Positions 17,799 to 26,524 of a stretch of 64,000 bases of DNA are shown here, in pieces. The stretch spans positions 124,001 to 188,000 of the forward strand of contig JAVBMT010000003.1 in assembly GCA_031552195.1 (NCBI GenBank), given 5' to 3'. Source of the DNA: JAVBMP01 sp031552195 (GTDB lineage: Bacteria > Desulfobacterota > Desulfovibrionia > Desulfovibrionales > Desulfovibrionaceae). A program made the translations under genes and the position numbers. The notes under the pieces are model-generated. The model was not told the origin of the DNA, did no database searches, and saw nothing but the letters and a program-made list of their open reading frames with translations. The stretch's first letter is position 1. The number at the start of each line of letters is the position of its first letter.

Positions 17799-18017
17799 TC
17801 ATTTCATGCGGTAAGTAATGCGGCCGCGCGTGAGATCGTAAGGCGACAGTTCAACCTTCACCTTGTCGCCGGGCAGAATGCGGATGTAAAATTTACGCAT
17901 CTTGCCGGAAATATGGGCCAGAACGGTATGACCGTTTTCAAGCTCCACTTTGAACATGGCGTTCGGCAGGGCTTCCTGCACAATGCCGTCTACCTCGATG
18001 GCTTCTTCCTTTGCCAT
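17799..18017 (-). CDS. infA: Translation initiation factor IF-1
   Basis: 72 residues, exact family length. The S1/OB fold is complete: AIEVDGIVQEALPNAMFKVEL, GHTVLAHISGKMRK, RILPGDKVKVELSPYDLTRGRI (split by known strands). IF-1 binds the 30S A site with IF-2 and IF-3. An AGGAGG-like site precedes the ATG. It stands before mscL, not within a ribosomal protein operon. Confidence 0.97.
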   Translation of the reverse strand: MAKEEAIEVDGIVQEALPNAMFKVELENGHTVLAHISGKMRKFYIRILPGDKVKVELSPYDLTRGRITYRMK

Positions 18018-18209
18018 GTATCCTCCTGAAATTTTCGCTTCGCGCGCAGTCAGGCGCAGACGAAATATTCATATTTTACCGGTTATAATAGAATCAGAAA
18101 CACTCTCACGAAAGGACGCAAGTGTCAAGAATTAGCTTGAATTTTAAAGAGAGTTGGTACATTCTCAAATTTTATGATTTGGCTTCCGCTTAAAAAGGCA
18201 AAGGTGAAC

Positions 18210-19829
18210 ATGCTTGAACTTATCGCTTTCATCTCCGGCGCGGCCGTTATGGCGCTGGAAATGACCGGGGCGCGCCTTATGGCCCCGCATCTGGGGTCTT
18301 CCGTCCTGGTCTGGACGGCCATTATCGGCGTGGTGCTGGCAAGCCTTTCGCTCGGCTACTGGCTGGGCGGCAAGGCCGCCGACCGCGGGCCGGGTTCCGC
18401 CAAGCTCGGGCTGCTGCTGCTGAGCGCCGGGCTTTGCGTGTTGCTGGTTGGGTTCGGGCATTATCAGATGCTGTCTTTTATCGGCGGGTTGGGGGTAAGC
18501 CTGCAAAGCGCCGCGCTGGCCGCCGCATCCGCCCTTTTCGCGCCGCCCTCGCTGCTTATGGGCATGGTTTCGCCCTATGTCATCCGGGTGGCTATCCAAG
18601 AGCGCGGGGTGCGCGCGGAAAACTCCGGCGCGCTGATCGGGCGTTTTTTCGCCATTTCGTCCCTCGGTTCCATTCTAGGCACTTTTCTCGGCGGTTATCT
18701 GCTCATTTCCTGGCTGGGGTCAGGAGTTGTAATCTACTTTCTGGCGGCGGCGCTCATGCTGGCTTCCGCCCTGTCTTTCGGCGGAAAAAACTTGCTTCGC
18801 CTGCTGATTCCGGTTTTGGGCCTCGCCCTGGCCGTAAGCCTGGCCATGAACGGGCTGGCCCGGCAGCGGGAACAGGCCCTTACGGGAAATTTTTCCCTGG
18901 ACACCCTTTACAGCCATATCAGCGTGGTAACCCAGGTTAACCCGGAAGGCGAAGACGTACGTTATATCCTGACCGATCCGCACCTGGTGCATTCCGGCAT
19001 GTATGTGAAAAGGCCGGAAAGCCTGCTTTTGAATTACACGCGCTACTACAGCCTGGCCTGGCACTTGCGGCCCAACGCCAAGAACATGCTGCTGCTGGGC
19101 GGCGGCGGGTATTCCGTTCCGAAATACCTGCTGCACACCCGTTATCCTTCCGGGTTGAAACGCCTTGACGTTGTGGAAATAGACCCTGGCATGACCGAGC
19201 TTTCAGAGAAATATTTCAGCCTCAAGCCGGACCCGCGCCTGCGTGTGCATCACGAAGACGCGCGCATGTTCCTGAACCGCTTCAGGCGTGACGCGGGCGC
19301 GTCGGAAAACAGCCCGCCCGCGGAAGGTTATGATATTATCATGGGCGATACTTTCGGTTCGGCCTACAACATCCCTTTTCATCTGGGAACGGTGGAATGC
19401 GCCGGCCTTATAAGCCAGGCCCTGACGGATGACGGAATTTACGCCGGAAACATCATAGCTGCGGTGGAAGGCGATTCCGGCCAGCTTTTACGCGCGATCC
19501 ACGCCGCTTTTTCGCAGGTGTTCCCGCAGGTTCATATTTTTCTGGAGAATAATGAACGAAACGGCGGCAAAATGCAGAACATTCTGCTGTTGGCCTTCAA
19601 GCGGAAGCAGCCTTTGCCTGACGCGAAAAAATTGGCCGCGTTGATACAGTCGGACGAAGTCCCCTTCGGCGCGGTCAGGCCGGAAGCGGCCAGGGCTGAG
19701 GCCGGAATCGCCTTTATGGCCTTGCTGAACGAATGGACGAAACCCTTGCCCCACGACGTTCCGGCCTTGCGCGATGATTTCGCGCCGGTGGAACGTTATT
19801 CTTTGCCTATGATTCAGGCCTTGTATTAG
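18210..19829 (+). CDS. Membrane-fused spermidine synthase-like protein
   Basis: 539 residues from ATG 18210 (AAAGG at good spacing; a start at 18174 lacks one). Residues 1 to about 215 form roughly seven hydrophobic helices, including MALEMTGARLMAPHLGSSVLVWTA. The rest is an aminopropyltransferase/Rossmann domain: LLLGGGGYSVPKYLL, then LDVVEIDPGMTELSEKYF and VHHEDARMFL. The canonical catalytic segment of SpeE (D-S/T-S/T-D-P) is replaced by GDTFGSAYNIP, so true spermidine synthesis is uncertain. Such fusions are widespread and mostly uncharacterised. It is divergent from infA. Confidence 0.8.
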   Translation: MLELIAFISGAAVMALEMTGARLMAPHLGSSVLVWTAIIGVVLASLSLGYWLGGKAADRGPGSAKLGLLLLSAGLCVLLVGFGHYQMLSFIGGLGVSLQSAALAAASALFAPPSLLMGMVSPYVIRVAIQERGVRAENSGALIGRFFAISSLGSILGTFLGGYLLISWLGSGVVIYFLAAALMLASALSFGGKNLLRLLIPVLGLALAVSLAMNGLARQREQALTGNFSLDTLYSHISVVTQVNPEGEDVRYILTDPHLVHSGMYVKRPESLLLNYTRYYSLAWHLRPNAKNMLLLGGGGYSVPKYLLHTRYPSGLKRLDVVEIDPGMTELSEKYFSLKPDPRLRVHHEDARMFLNRFRRDAGASENSPPAEGYDIIMGDTFGSAYNIPFHLGTVECAGLISQALTDDGIYAGNIIAAVEGDSGQLLRAIHAAFSQVFPQVHIFLENNERNGGKMQNILLLAFKRKQPLPDAKKLAALIQSDEVPFGAVRPEAARAEAGIAFMALLNEWTKPLPHDVPALRDDFAPVERYSLPMIQALY

Positions 19830-20054
19830 AGATTTTCACTTTGCAAATGCCCTGGCGGAGCGCATGCCGCTACCGTGAGCGGGCAACGCGGCGCGCCTTC
19901 AGGGCAATCCGCTTCCGTTCGCGCGCGGGAAGGGCGGCTGCCTTTATGCTTTTTAAACTGATCGCGGGAAACAAAATTAGGAGCCGAAATACAGCTTCGG
20001 CGACTCTGGCATGGTAAAATAAACAGGTTGGAGCTATACGCCCGCGGAATCGTT

Positions 20055-20852
20055 TCAGGCCCTGGCCGCGATATAGAAAACGTAGCCGTAGCTGTCTCCG
20101 TCTGTGGCGTAAAGGTCGATTTCCTCTTGCAGGCCGTCTATAACCGCTTCGTCCGCCAGGCCGCCCCCGGATCGTTTCCGCATTTCCGCAAGATGCGCGC
20201 TGAGGGGGCGGTAATAGTTATCCCAGGCTTCCTTTTCCAGCGGAAAAGCGGCGATGAGGCTGTACCCGGCCTTTTCGAGGCGGAGGGTGTTTTCTTCAAC
20301 CCCGCGCATGTCCGGATAATTTTTTTGCCAGAAATCCCAGGCTGTCGGGTTGGAACGGCGCGGGTCAGGCGCAAGCCAGGAAAGCTCGGTGGCTGCCACC
20401 AGGCCGCCCGGCCTGTCGTTTTCGGGCGCTTTGAGCAACGTTTTCCACTCTTTAAGGCCGGTTTCAAAACCGGCGATATATAAAGACCCTTCCGCCCAGA
20501 TAAGGTCGCAGGAAGCCGGCGCGAGCCCAAGACCGCCCGCCCGCGTGATATCGCCTTCTTTCGCCTCCAGCAGGCCGGACAGTTTTTCTTTTTCCGCCCG
20601 TTCGCGCAAAGAGAGAATAAATTCCGGGTTGGAGTCAACGCCTATGACTCTGGGCCGGCCGGGCAGCTGGCGCATAAGCCCGGCAAGTTCAAGGGTTTGC
20701 GTGCCTGTTCCGCAGCCCATGTCGACAACCGTGGGGGAAGGCGGAAGGCAAGGACGGGCTAAGGCGAAGGCCTTGGCGGTCATGGCCGAGCTTCCCGGGC
20801 CCTGCCGCGGAATATCCCGGAAAATGGCCGTAAATAAGGCTGTTTCGTCCAT
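20055..20852 (-). CDS. Class I SAM-dependent methyltransferase
   Basis: 265 residues. Motif I is VVDMGCGTGTQTLELAG, motif II follows at VIGVDSNPEF, and the acidic post-motif is LIWAEGSLYIAGFETGLKEW. The sequence resembles the UbiE/Methyltransf_11 group; substrate unknown. It ends some 225 bases from the fused aminopropyltransferase gene and begins 6 bases after the stop of metF, so it is probably co-transcribed with metF. Confidence 0.82.
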   Translation of the reverse strand: MDETALFTAIFRDIPRQGPGSSAMTAKAFALARPCLPPSPTVVDMGCGTGTQTLELAGLMRQLPGRPRVIGVDSNPEFILSLRERAEKEKLSGLLEAKEGDITRAGGLGLAPASCDLIWAEGSLYIAGFETGLKEWKTLLKAPENDRPGGLVAATELSWLAPDPRRSNPTAWDFWQKNYPDMRGVEENTLRLEKAGYSLIAAFPLEKEAWDNYYRPLSAHLAEMRKRSGGGLADEAVIDGLQEEIDLYATDGDSYGYVFYIAARA

Positions 20853-20858
20853 GCCGTT

Positions 20859-21755
20859 TCAGATTTTGACTTCGCCGGCGATGCGCAGGCAAAGCTCGGC
20901 CTTATTCAGGGTATACAGATGTATGCCGGGAACCCCGGCGTCAAGCAACTGGCGTATCTGTTCTATAGTGTACTTTATGCCTACTTCGCGCACGGCGGCG
21001 GCCCCTCCCTTGTTGTTGGCCTCTTCCAGCGCCAGGTAGAGCTTGGCCGGAATATGCCCGCCGCACATGGCCAGGACGTGGCGTATGGAGTCAAGGCTGA
21101 GAATGGGCAGGATGCCTGGTATGACCGGGCGTTTTATGCCGATAACCTTCATGGTGTCTACAAGCTGCAAATATTCACGTACGTCGAAGAAAAGCTGCGT
21201 TATGATGAAGTCGGCCCCGGCCGCCAGTTTCAAGGCCGTGAACTTGCGGTCGTCTTTCATGGTGGGAGATTCCGGATGCGGGGCGGGGTATCCGGCCGCG
21301 GCAACGCCGAAATCGGGAAATTCCTGTTTGATGAAAGCTATAAGGTCGGAAGCGTGCCTGAATTGCCCTTGCGACCAGTCATAAGGCCCGCTGCGTTCGC
21401 TTCCGTCCGGGTTCAGTTTGGGCGGGTCGCCGCGCAGGGCCAGGATGTCGTGCACGCCGGCTTTGCCCAGGTCTTGCAGAAATTCACGCACTTTTTCCTT
21501 GCTCGCCCCCACGCAGGTGAGGTGCGTCATGGGGCAGATTCCCGTTTCGGCGTGCAGGCGTCGGGAAATCTCCATGGTGTTGTGCTGGTTGCTGCCCCCG
21601 GCCCCGTATGTGACGGACGCGAAAAGCGGATTCAGGGCTTTCAGTTTTTGGGCTGTAGCGAAAAACGCCGGCCATTCCTCCTGGTTTTTGGGCGGAAAGA
21701 ATTCCAGGGAAAAGAACGGGGTTTTCGCGGCGTTAATCTTGTCTATAATTTTCAT
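20859..21755 (-). CDS. metF: 5,10-methylenetetrahydrofolate reductase
   Basis: 298 residues, standard for MetF. FSLEFFPPK near residue 18 carries the catalytic Glu. TYGAGGSNQ, THLTCVGASKEKVREFL, DILALRGDPP, FGVAAAGYPAPHPES and GADFIITQLFFDVREYL mark the FAD/folate TIM barrel. It reduces methylene-THF to methyl-THF for methionine synthesis, or runs in the Wood-Ljungdahl direction. A small methyltransferase gene follows closely. Confidence 0.95.
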   Translation of the reverse strand: MKIIDKINAAKTPFFSLEFFPPKNQEEWPAFFATAQKLKALNPLFASVTYGAGGSNQHNTMEISRRLHAETGICPMTHLTCVGASKEKVREFLQDLGKAGVHDILALRGDPPKLNPDGSERSGPYDWSQGQFRHASDLIAFIKQEFPDFGVAAAGYPAPHPESPTMKDDRKFTALKLAAGADFIITQLFFDVREYLQLVDTMKVIGIKRPVIPGILPILSLDSIRHVLAMCGGHIPAKLYLALEEANNKGGAAAVREVGIKYTIEQIRQLLDAGVPGIHLYTLNKAELCLRIAGEVKI

Positions 21756-21786
21756 GCAGTCACCTGGTCGCGGCGCATGGCCTTGG

Positions 21787-23133
21787 CTATTCAGTTAAAA
21801 CGAGAGGCGGAGCCGAAGCTCCGGCCTGGGTTATAGGATCAGTCACCTTGTCTTTTATCCAGTGGTTGTCGATCCATTCCAGGGGGTTTACCTCCTGCCC
21901 GGCGATAAGTACGCCGAAGTGCAGGTGATCTCCGCCGGCCATGCCGGTGGCGCCGGTTTTTCCTATGATTTCTCCGCGTTTCACATCCTGCCCTTTAACC
22001 ACGTGTATTTCGCTCATGTGCGAATAAAGGGTTTGCAGGTTCATGCCGTGGTCTATTATCACCAGGTTTCCGTAAATGCCCAGATAATCGGCGAATATGA
22101 CCTTGCCGTCGTTTGAGGCCGGAATGGGGGAATGAGCCAGCGAGGCGTAGTCCAGCCCCAGGTGCGTCTGGTTGTCGACATTCTGGCCGTTGTAGCTGTA
22201 AGTGCGGTTGTCGGCGAACCCGGCGCGGGTGGCCGCATTCGGCAGGGTAACGAAAGAGCCGCGCCAGAGCATTTCCGGGGCTGTTTCCCTGCCTATTTCC
22301 AGGAGTTGGGCCACATTTTCCGCCCTGACCTTGCCGTTTACAGTCAAAAAACGTTCAAGGTCGTTGGCGGCTGTGGGCACGAGGCGCGAAAATTCGTCAA
22401 CCTTGTTTTCAATGAAGGAATCGCTGAGTTTTATGGTGTCCGCCTTGAATTTCTTGGGCAGGCGCGTGACGTCCAGCTTGTTCTGGCTTGCGTTTTCAAC
22501 CCGGTCGACGCCGATAAGCACTGGAGAGTACTCTTTAAAGGGCACATTGTAGGGAAAGGCGAAAAAGCAGACATACAGCCCGTTGGGCTGGCGGAAGCCG
22601 GGAAAGAAAAGGTCGCCGACCTTGACTCCGCTGCGCGCCAGTTCTTTATTGGCTGAATAGATGATGCAGCCCGTTCCGCCTTGCATTACGTAAGCTTTGG
22701 GATTTTTCAGGCTCAGGCGCGGCGGGGTAAGGTCCATGCGCATGTTGTAGGTTTTTGTGCCGCGGTTGCCGCGCCCGAAACCGGCCATGGAGTCGTCGAC
22801 GGCCTGAATTTCCAGCTCGAACGAACTGTCTATGTTGTCCGCCTGTATCTTGAAGCGTATCTCCTGCGCGGGGGCCTTGGCGCTGAAGGTTTCTTCCGCT
22901 ATTTTCACCGTTCTGGCGTCTTTGCGCACGGTGACGGTGATGGATTTGATGTTTGACGAGCGGTCGGAAGCCCTGGCCGTAAATTCGATATTGGGCGAGG
23001 CGATATCCAGTTCGGGCGAAAGCGTTATTTCAGGGCTGTCCATGTCGCGGAAAAGCAGAAAGGCGGCGGCGCCGAGCCCGGCGAGAAGAAGAAGGAGAAA
23101 AATAAGACCGGCGAAACCTTTGCGTTTGGCCAT
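21787..23133 (-). CDS. M23 family metallopeptidase, membrane anchored
   Basis: 448 residues. One N-terminal membrane helix (GLIFLLLLLAGLGAAAFLLF) is followed by a beta-rich periplasmic region of about 280 residues, then a LytM domain with Zn ligands in HLGLDYA and HLHFG, and HSPIPASNDGKVIFA, GNLVIIDHGM and TLYSHMSE around it. It should cut peptidoglycan cross-bridges or act as an inactive regulator; the zinc ligands are present, so activity is likely. It lies upstream of metF on the same strand (31-base gap). Confidence 0.88.
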   Translation of the reverse strand: MAKRKGFAGLIFLLLLLAGLGAAAFLLFRDMDSPEITLSPELDIASPNIEFTARASDRSSNIKSITVTVRKDARTVKIAEETFSAKAPAQEIRFKIQADNIDSSFELEIQAVDDSMAGFGRGNRGTKTYNMRMDLTPPRLSLKNPKAYVMQGGTGCIIYSANKELARSGVKVGDLFFPGFRQPNGLYVCFFAFPYNVPFKEYSPVLIGVDRVENASQNKLDVTRLPKKFKADTIKLSDSFIENKVDEFSRLVPTAANDLERFLTVNGKVRAENVAQLLEIGRETAPEMLWRGSFVTLPNAATRAGFADNRTYSYNGQNVDNQTHLGLDYASLAHSPIPASNDGKVIFADYLGIYGNLVIIDHGMNLQTLYSHMSEIHVVKGQDVKRGEIIGKTGATGMAGGDHLHFGVLIAGQEVNPLEWIDNHWIKDKVTDPITQAGASAPPLVLTE

Positions 23134-23598
23134 TGAAACACCTTGTATCCTAAAGCTTGCATGTTCTGTGCGTGGTCATCCCGGCGCGGAAAGCGCCGTG
23201 AGACCGGTGTGATAAAAACAGTGTGAAAATCAGGCCCGCTTGCCGGAAAAACGTGAGGGCTAAGACAAACCGGCACCGGGCGGGCTTGCGCCGCCTGGCG
23301 TCAATCCGGAACCATGAACCGCGGTTTTTCCGTCCGTATTTATAAAACAAGCGCCGTTAACGGACGCCAGTTTCATCAAATACCGCTTTTCTCTTTCGCA
23401 TATTTTGCTTTTATATTCAACCTCATAATTCCGGCTTTTAATTCCTGGGCGGGGCGTTTTTCCGCCGGGTTGACAAAACGCGTATTTTTAGTCACGCACA
23501 TTGCGGAGATATTTTCAGGATTTTTTCAAACCGCCGCCGGATAGCCTCAACTTCCTGAAGAGGCGGAGCGGCGGAAAAATCAGCCAGGGTGGGACAGT
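23134..23598. other. 465-base intergenic region, divergent M23 peptidase / pcm
   Basis: Non-coding between divergent genes. It holds an inverted repeat CGGCGC-ggaaa-GCGCCG near 23190 and an AT-rich tract at about 23370-23530 with a TTGACA at 23470-23475 lacking a good -10. The open frame 23314-23544 has no ribosome site. I see no RNA gene. Confidence 0.5.
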
Positions 23599-24243
23599 AT
23601 GGACATTTACGCCAGAAACCGGGAAAAAATGGTGGCCGAACAGCTTGAGGCGAAGGGCGTTTCCGCGCCCCGCGTGCTTGAGGCCATGCGCGGCGTGCCG
23701 CGCCACCTGTTCGTGGACGGCGCTTTGGCGCGCAGGGCCTACGAAGATATGACCCTGCCCATAGGTTACGGCCAGACCATTTCCCAGCCGCTGGTGGTGG
23801 CCTGGATGTCGCAGCTGCTTGAGGCTGAGCCTGGCATGCGCGTTCTGGAAATAGGCACAGGCTCCGGCTACCAGTCAGCCGTTCTGGCCCATATGGGCCT
23901 TAAGGTCTACACGGTCGAACGGCTGCGCGAGCTGTACGAACGCGCCAAAAAACTTTTCAGCCAAATGGGCTACGCTAATAAAATAGTGCCCAAACTGTCC
24001 GACGGAACCCTGGGCTGGCCCGATATGGCTCCGTTTGACCGCATCATAGTGACTGCCGGGGGGCCGTCTGTTCCGGCGCCGTTGCTGGAGCAGCTTGACG
24101 ATCACGGCGTGCTGGTCATTCCGGTAGGCGAGGGGCGCGGAAACCAGAAGATGCGGCGGGTGCGCAAGGAAAACGGCGCATATACGGAAGAAGACCTGGG
24201 CGATGTGGTTTTCGTCGACCTGGTTGGCGATCACGGCTGGTAA
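23599..24243 (+). CDS. pcm: Protein-L-isoaspartate O-methyltransferase
   Basis: 214 residues, normal size. Family signatures: VPRHLFVDGALARRAYED, LPIGYGQTISQPLVVAWM, the SAM motif VLEIGTGSGYQSAVLA, and FDRIIVTAGGPSVPAPLLEQL. It methylates isoaspartyl residues to start repair of aged proteins. AGGGTGGG lies upstream of the ATG. The Mrp ATPase gene follows after 58 bases. Confidence 0.95.
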   Translation: MDIYARNREKMVAEQLEAKGVSAPRVLEAMRGVPRHLFVDGALARRAYEDMTLPIGYGQTISQPLVVAWMSQLLEAEPGMRVLEIGTGSGYQSAVLAHMGLKVYTVERLRELYERAKKLFSQMGYANKIVPKLSDGTLGWPDMAPFDRIIVTAGGPSVPAPLLEQLDDHGVLVIPVGEGRGNQKMRRVRKENGAYTEEDLGDVVFVDLVGDHGW

Positions 24244-24301
24244 ACCGTTCTGGCGCGGGTTAATTTATCCGCTTCCGGCATGAACTGGCGTTAAACGAAT
24301 T

Positions 24302-25246
24302 ATGTGGAACAACGATATGGAAGAAGACAGAAATCTTTCCTGCGCCGGCTGCGCGAAAAGCGCCTCTCCGGCTGACGGAAGCGGCTGTTCGGGCTGCTCA
24401 CTGGACAAAAACGCCATTCTGGCCCGGCAAGACAAGGCTATATCCGGAACGCTCGAACGCATCCGCTTCAAGCTTTTCATCATGAGCGGCAAGGGCGGAG
24501 TGGGCAAAAGCTCGGTAACTGTCAATCTGGCCGTGGCCCTCGCGCAAAAGGGCTACCGGGTCGGCGTGCTCGACGTTGACATGCACGGCCCCAGTGTGCC
24601 AGGCCTGCTCGGCCTGGCACCGGCCGGAGAGCCGGGAAACGGCATGGAACATGATGGAAAGGGCATAGTGCCGCTGCGCCGTGGCAACTTGCTGGTGCTT
24701 TCCCTCAACTCATTCCTGAAGGAACGCGACCATGCCGTGCTTTGGCGCGGGCCGAAAAAAAGTTCGGCCATACGGCAGTTTCTTTATGACGTGAACTGGG
24801 GCGAGCTTGATTTTCTGCTTATCGACTCGCCCCCTGGAACCGGCGACGAGCACCTGACCGTTCTCAAAACCATTCCCGATCTCGCCTGCATCGTTGTGAC
24901 CACTCCCCAGGAGGTGGCCCTGGCGGACGTGCGCAAATCGCTGAGCTTCCTGAAGACTTCGCGGGCCAGGATTTTGGGGCTGGTGGAAAATATGAGCGGC
25001 CTTAGCTGCCCCCATTGCGGCGGTTCGATCGACCTTTTCAAAAAAGGCGGGGGGGTGGCCTTGGCCGAAGACTACGGCCTGCGCTGCCTTGGCGAGATTC
25101 CGCTTGACCCGGCGGCCGTTGTCGCGGCCGAACTGGGCAAGGCGCTTGTGGAGTTGCCGGAGGAAACCGCCGCCGGAAAAGCCTTTGCGCGGCTGGCGGA
25201 AAATGTTGAGTCGGCCTGCCTGAAAGGCGAATACGCCATGCTTTGA
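24302..25246 (+). CDS. Mrp/NBP35-type Fe-S cluster carrier ATPase
   Basis: 314 residues. A short N-terminal extension has four cysteines, C14-x2-C17 and C29-x2-C32, like the Fe-S motif of eukaryotic NBP35. Then come the deviant Walker A SGKGGVGKSS (62-71), DVDMHGPSVPGLLGL, LLIDSPPGTGDEHL, and the C-terminal LSCPHCGG whose CxxC bridges the dimer with a [4Fe-4S] cluster. It should carry or insert Fe-S clusters, which suits an anaerobe rich in Fe-S enzymes. ATG 24317 five codons in is an alternative start. Confidence 0.9.
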   Translation: MWNNDMEEDRNLSCAGCAKSASPADGSGCSGCSLDKNAILARQDKAISGTLERIRFKLFIMSGKGGVGKSSVTVNLAVALAQKGYRVGVLDVDMHGPSVPGLLGLAPAGEPGNGMEHDGKGIVPLRRGNLLVLSLNSFLKERDHAVLWRGPKKSSAIRQFLYDVNWGELDFLLIDSPPGTGDEHLTVLKTIPDLACIVVTTPQEVALADVRKSLSFLKTSRARILGLVENMSGLSCPHCGGSIDLFKKGGGVALAEDYGLRCLGEIPLDPAAVVAAELGKALVELPEETAAGKAFARLAENVESACLKGEYAML

Positions 25247-25304
25247 TTTTTGCGGCATTTGCGCCGTGATATTAGATATTGCCTAAACCATTTCTTGTGG
25301 GTAG

Positions 25305-25310
25305 TATAAT
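25305..25310 (+). promoter_or_regulatory. -10 element before pgsA
   Basis: A perfect TATAAT at 25305-25310, 45 bases before the ATG, in an AT-rich patch. The nearest -35-like TTGCCT is 20 bases upstream, too far for an ideal promoter. Confidence 0.4.
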
Positions 25311-25355
25311 TAAAATTTACAAGGCCCCCCGTTGCCCGGCCGATTGCAGGACGAT

Positions 25356-25919
25356 ATGCTGCGCGATCTGAACATCCCGAACACCCTGACCTTGGGCCGC
25401 ATTTTTGTGGTTCCGCTCATTGTCGCGCTTTTATATTTTCCCGGCCGCCTCACCTGCCTTCTGGCCACCCTGCTGTTTATGCTGGCCTCGCTGACGGATT
25501 TTCTCGACGGCTACATAGCCCGCTATTTCGGCCAGGTCACAAATTCCGGCAAATTTCTCGACCCCCTGGCCGACAAGCTGCTCACAACCGCCATGCTCGT
25601 CATGCTGGTCAAACTTGGCTGGGCTCCGGCCTGGGTCGTCATAATAATCATCAGCCGCGAGCTTTTCATAACCGGTTTGCGCGGCATAGCCTCCGACATG
25701 GGCATAGTCATAGCCGCTGACAAATGGGGCAAACTGAAAACTGTGGTCATGGGCTTCGCATTGCTTCCGCTGGCCTTGCACTACCCGGTTTTCGGCTACA
25801 ACCTTAATCCGGTCGGGGAGTTTTTGCTTTACATAACGCTGGGACTGGCTGTATTTTCCGGGTGTAACTATGTGTATCGTTTTTATCAGGCTCAAAATAC
25901 GCCAAAGGTAAAGGAATGA
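25356..25919 (+). CDS. pgsA: CDP-diacylglycerol-glycerol-3-phosphate 3-phosphatidyltransferase
   Basis: 187 residues from ATG 25356, with AGGA upstream and the family start LNIPNTLTLGRI right after. The CDP-alcohol phosphotransferase motif is complete: DGYIARYFGQ...GKFLDPLADK. Several membrane helices follow. It makes phosphatidylglycerophosphate, the committed step to phosphatidylglycerol and cardiolipin. It overlaps the next gene by 4 bases (ATGA) and heads a run of five genes that includes ftsB. Confidence 0.93.
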   Translation: MLRDLNIPNTLTLGRIFVVPLIVALLYFPGRLTCLLATLLFMLASLTDFLDGYIARYFGQVTNSGKFLDPLADKLLTTAMLVMLVKLGWAPAWVVIIIISRELFITGLRGIASDMGIVIAADKWGKLKTVVMGFALLPLALHYPVFGYNLNPVGEFLLYITLGLAVFSGCNYVYRFYQAQNTPKVKE

Positions 25920-26200
25920 CCTGCCTGCCGCTGCCGGATTCCGTTTTGCACAACCGTCTGCGCAACTGCCTCCAGACCATTCTTGACCTTGAGGCGGAAA
26001 TACGCCTTGCCCCGCTCGGCGACGCCCTTCTTTCCGAGTTCGTCACCCTGAAGGAAGTTATGGGGCGCCTGAACGATATCACCATAAACGAGCATGATGT
26101 GGAGCGCATTGAAGAAGCCACGTCCAGATTTTTGTTCGAACTTAAGGACGCCGTGGCCTCAATCGATTTTGCGGCGCATTGCGGCGAAAGGTTGCAGTAA
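25916..26200 (+). CDS. Small helical protein between pgsA and ftsB, unknown
   Basis: 94 residues, start overlapping the pgsA stop. It is predominantly helical and acidic (TILDLEAEIRLAPLGDALLSEFV, split at the proline; VERIEEATSRFLFELKDAV), with no signal peptide or membrane segment. No domain recognised. The tight coupling to pgsA and to ftsB (no gap) argues for a real gene, perhaps tied to envelope growth or division. Confidence 0.75.
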   Translation: MTCLPLPDSVLHNRLRNCLQTILDLEAEIRLAPLGDALLSEFVTLKEVMGRLNDITINEHDVERIEEATSRFLFELKDAVASIDFAAHCGERLQ

Positions 26201-26524
26201 GTGTTTTTGCGGAAGTTTTTGCTTGGCGCGTCAATTGTGGTCAATGCCGTGCTGGTCTGGTCTCTGGTCTGGGGCGATCACGGCATAGGCGCATACCGCG
26301 TCCTTAAAGAAGAATGCGCCATGCTTGACAGGCATATAGCGGAACTTGACGAGCGCAACCTTGAATTGAGCCGTGAAATTAGATTGTTGCAGAGCGACGA
26401 TAAATACGTAGAGAAGATGATACGCGACAGGGGGCTTAACCTGGTGCGCGATAACGAAATACTCTACATTTTTCCAGAGAGTTCGGAAAACGCCGGGGCT
26501 AAAGCTGATGAATCAAAAAATTGA
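26201..26524 (+). CDS. ftsB: Septum formation initiator, FtsB/DivIC family
   Basis: 107 residues from GTG 26201, directly after the previous stop. One N-terminal membrane helix (LLGASIVVNAVLVWSLVW), then a coiled coil (LKEECAMLDRHIAELDERN) and the family's closing pattern YVEKMIRDRGLNLVRDNEILY. FtsB-like proteins link divisome assembly through FtsL and FtsQ. Genuine but short family, hence the operon position is useful support. It overlaps the TPR gene by 17 bases. Confidence 0.85.
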   Translation: MFLRKFLLGASIVVNAVLVWSLVWGDHGIGAYRVLKEECAMLDRHIAELDERNLELSREIRLLQSDDKYVEKMIRDRGLNLVRDNEILYIFPESSENAGAKADESKN

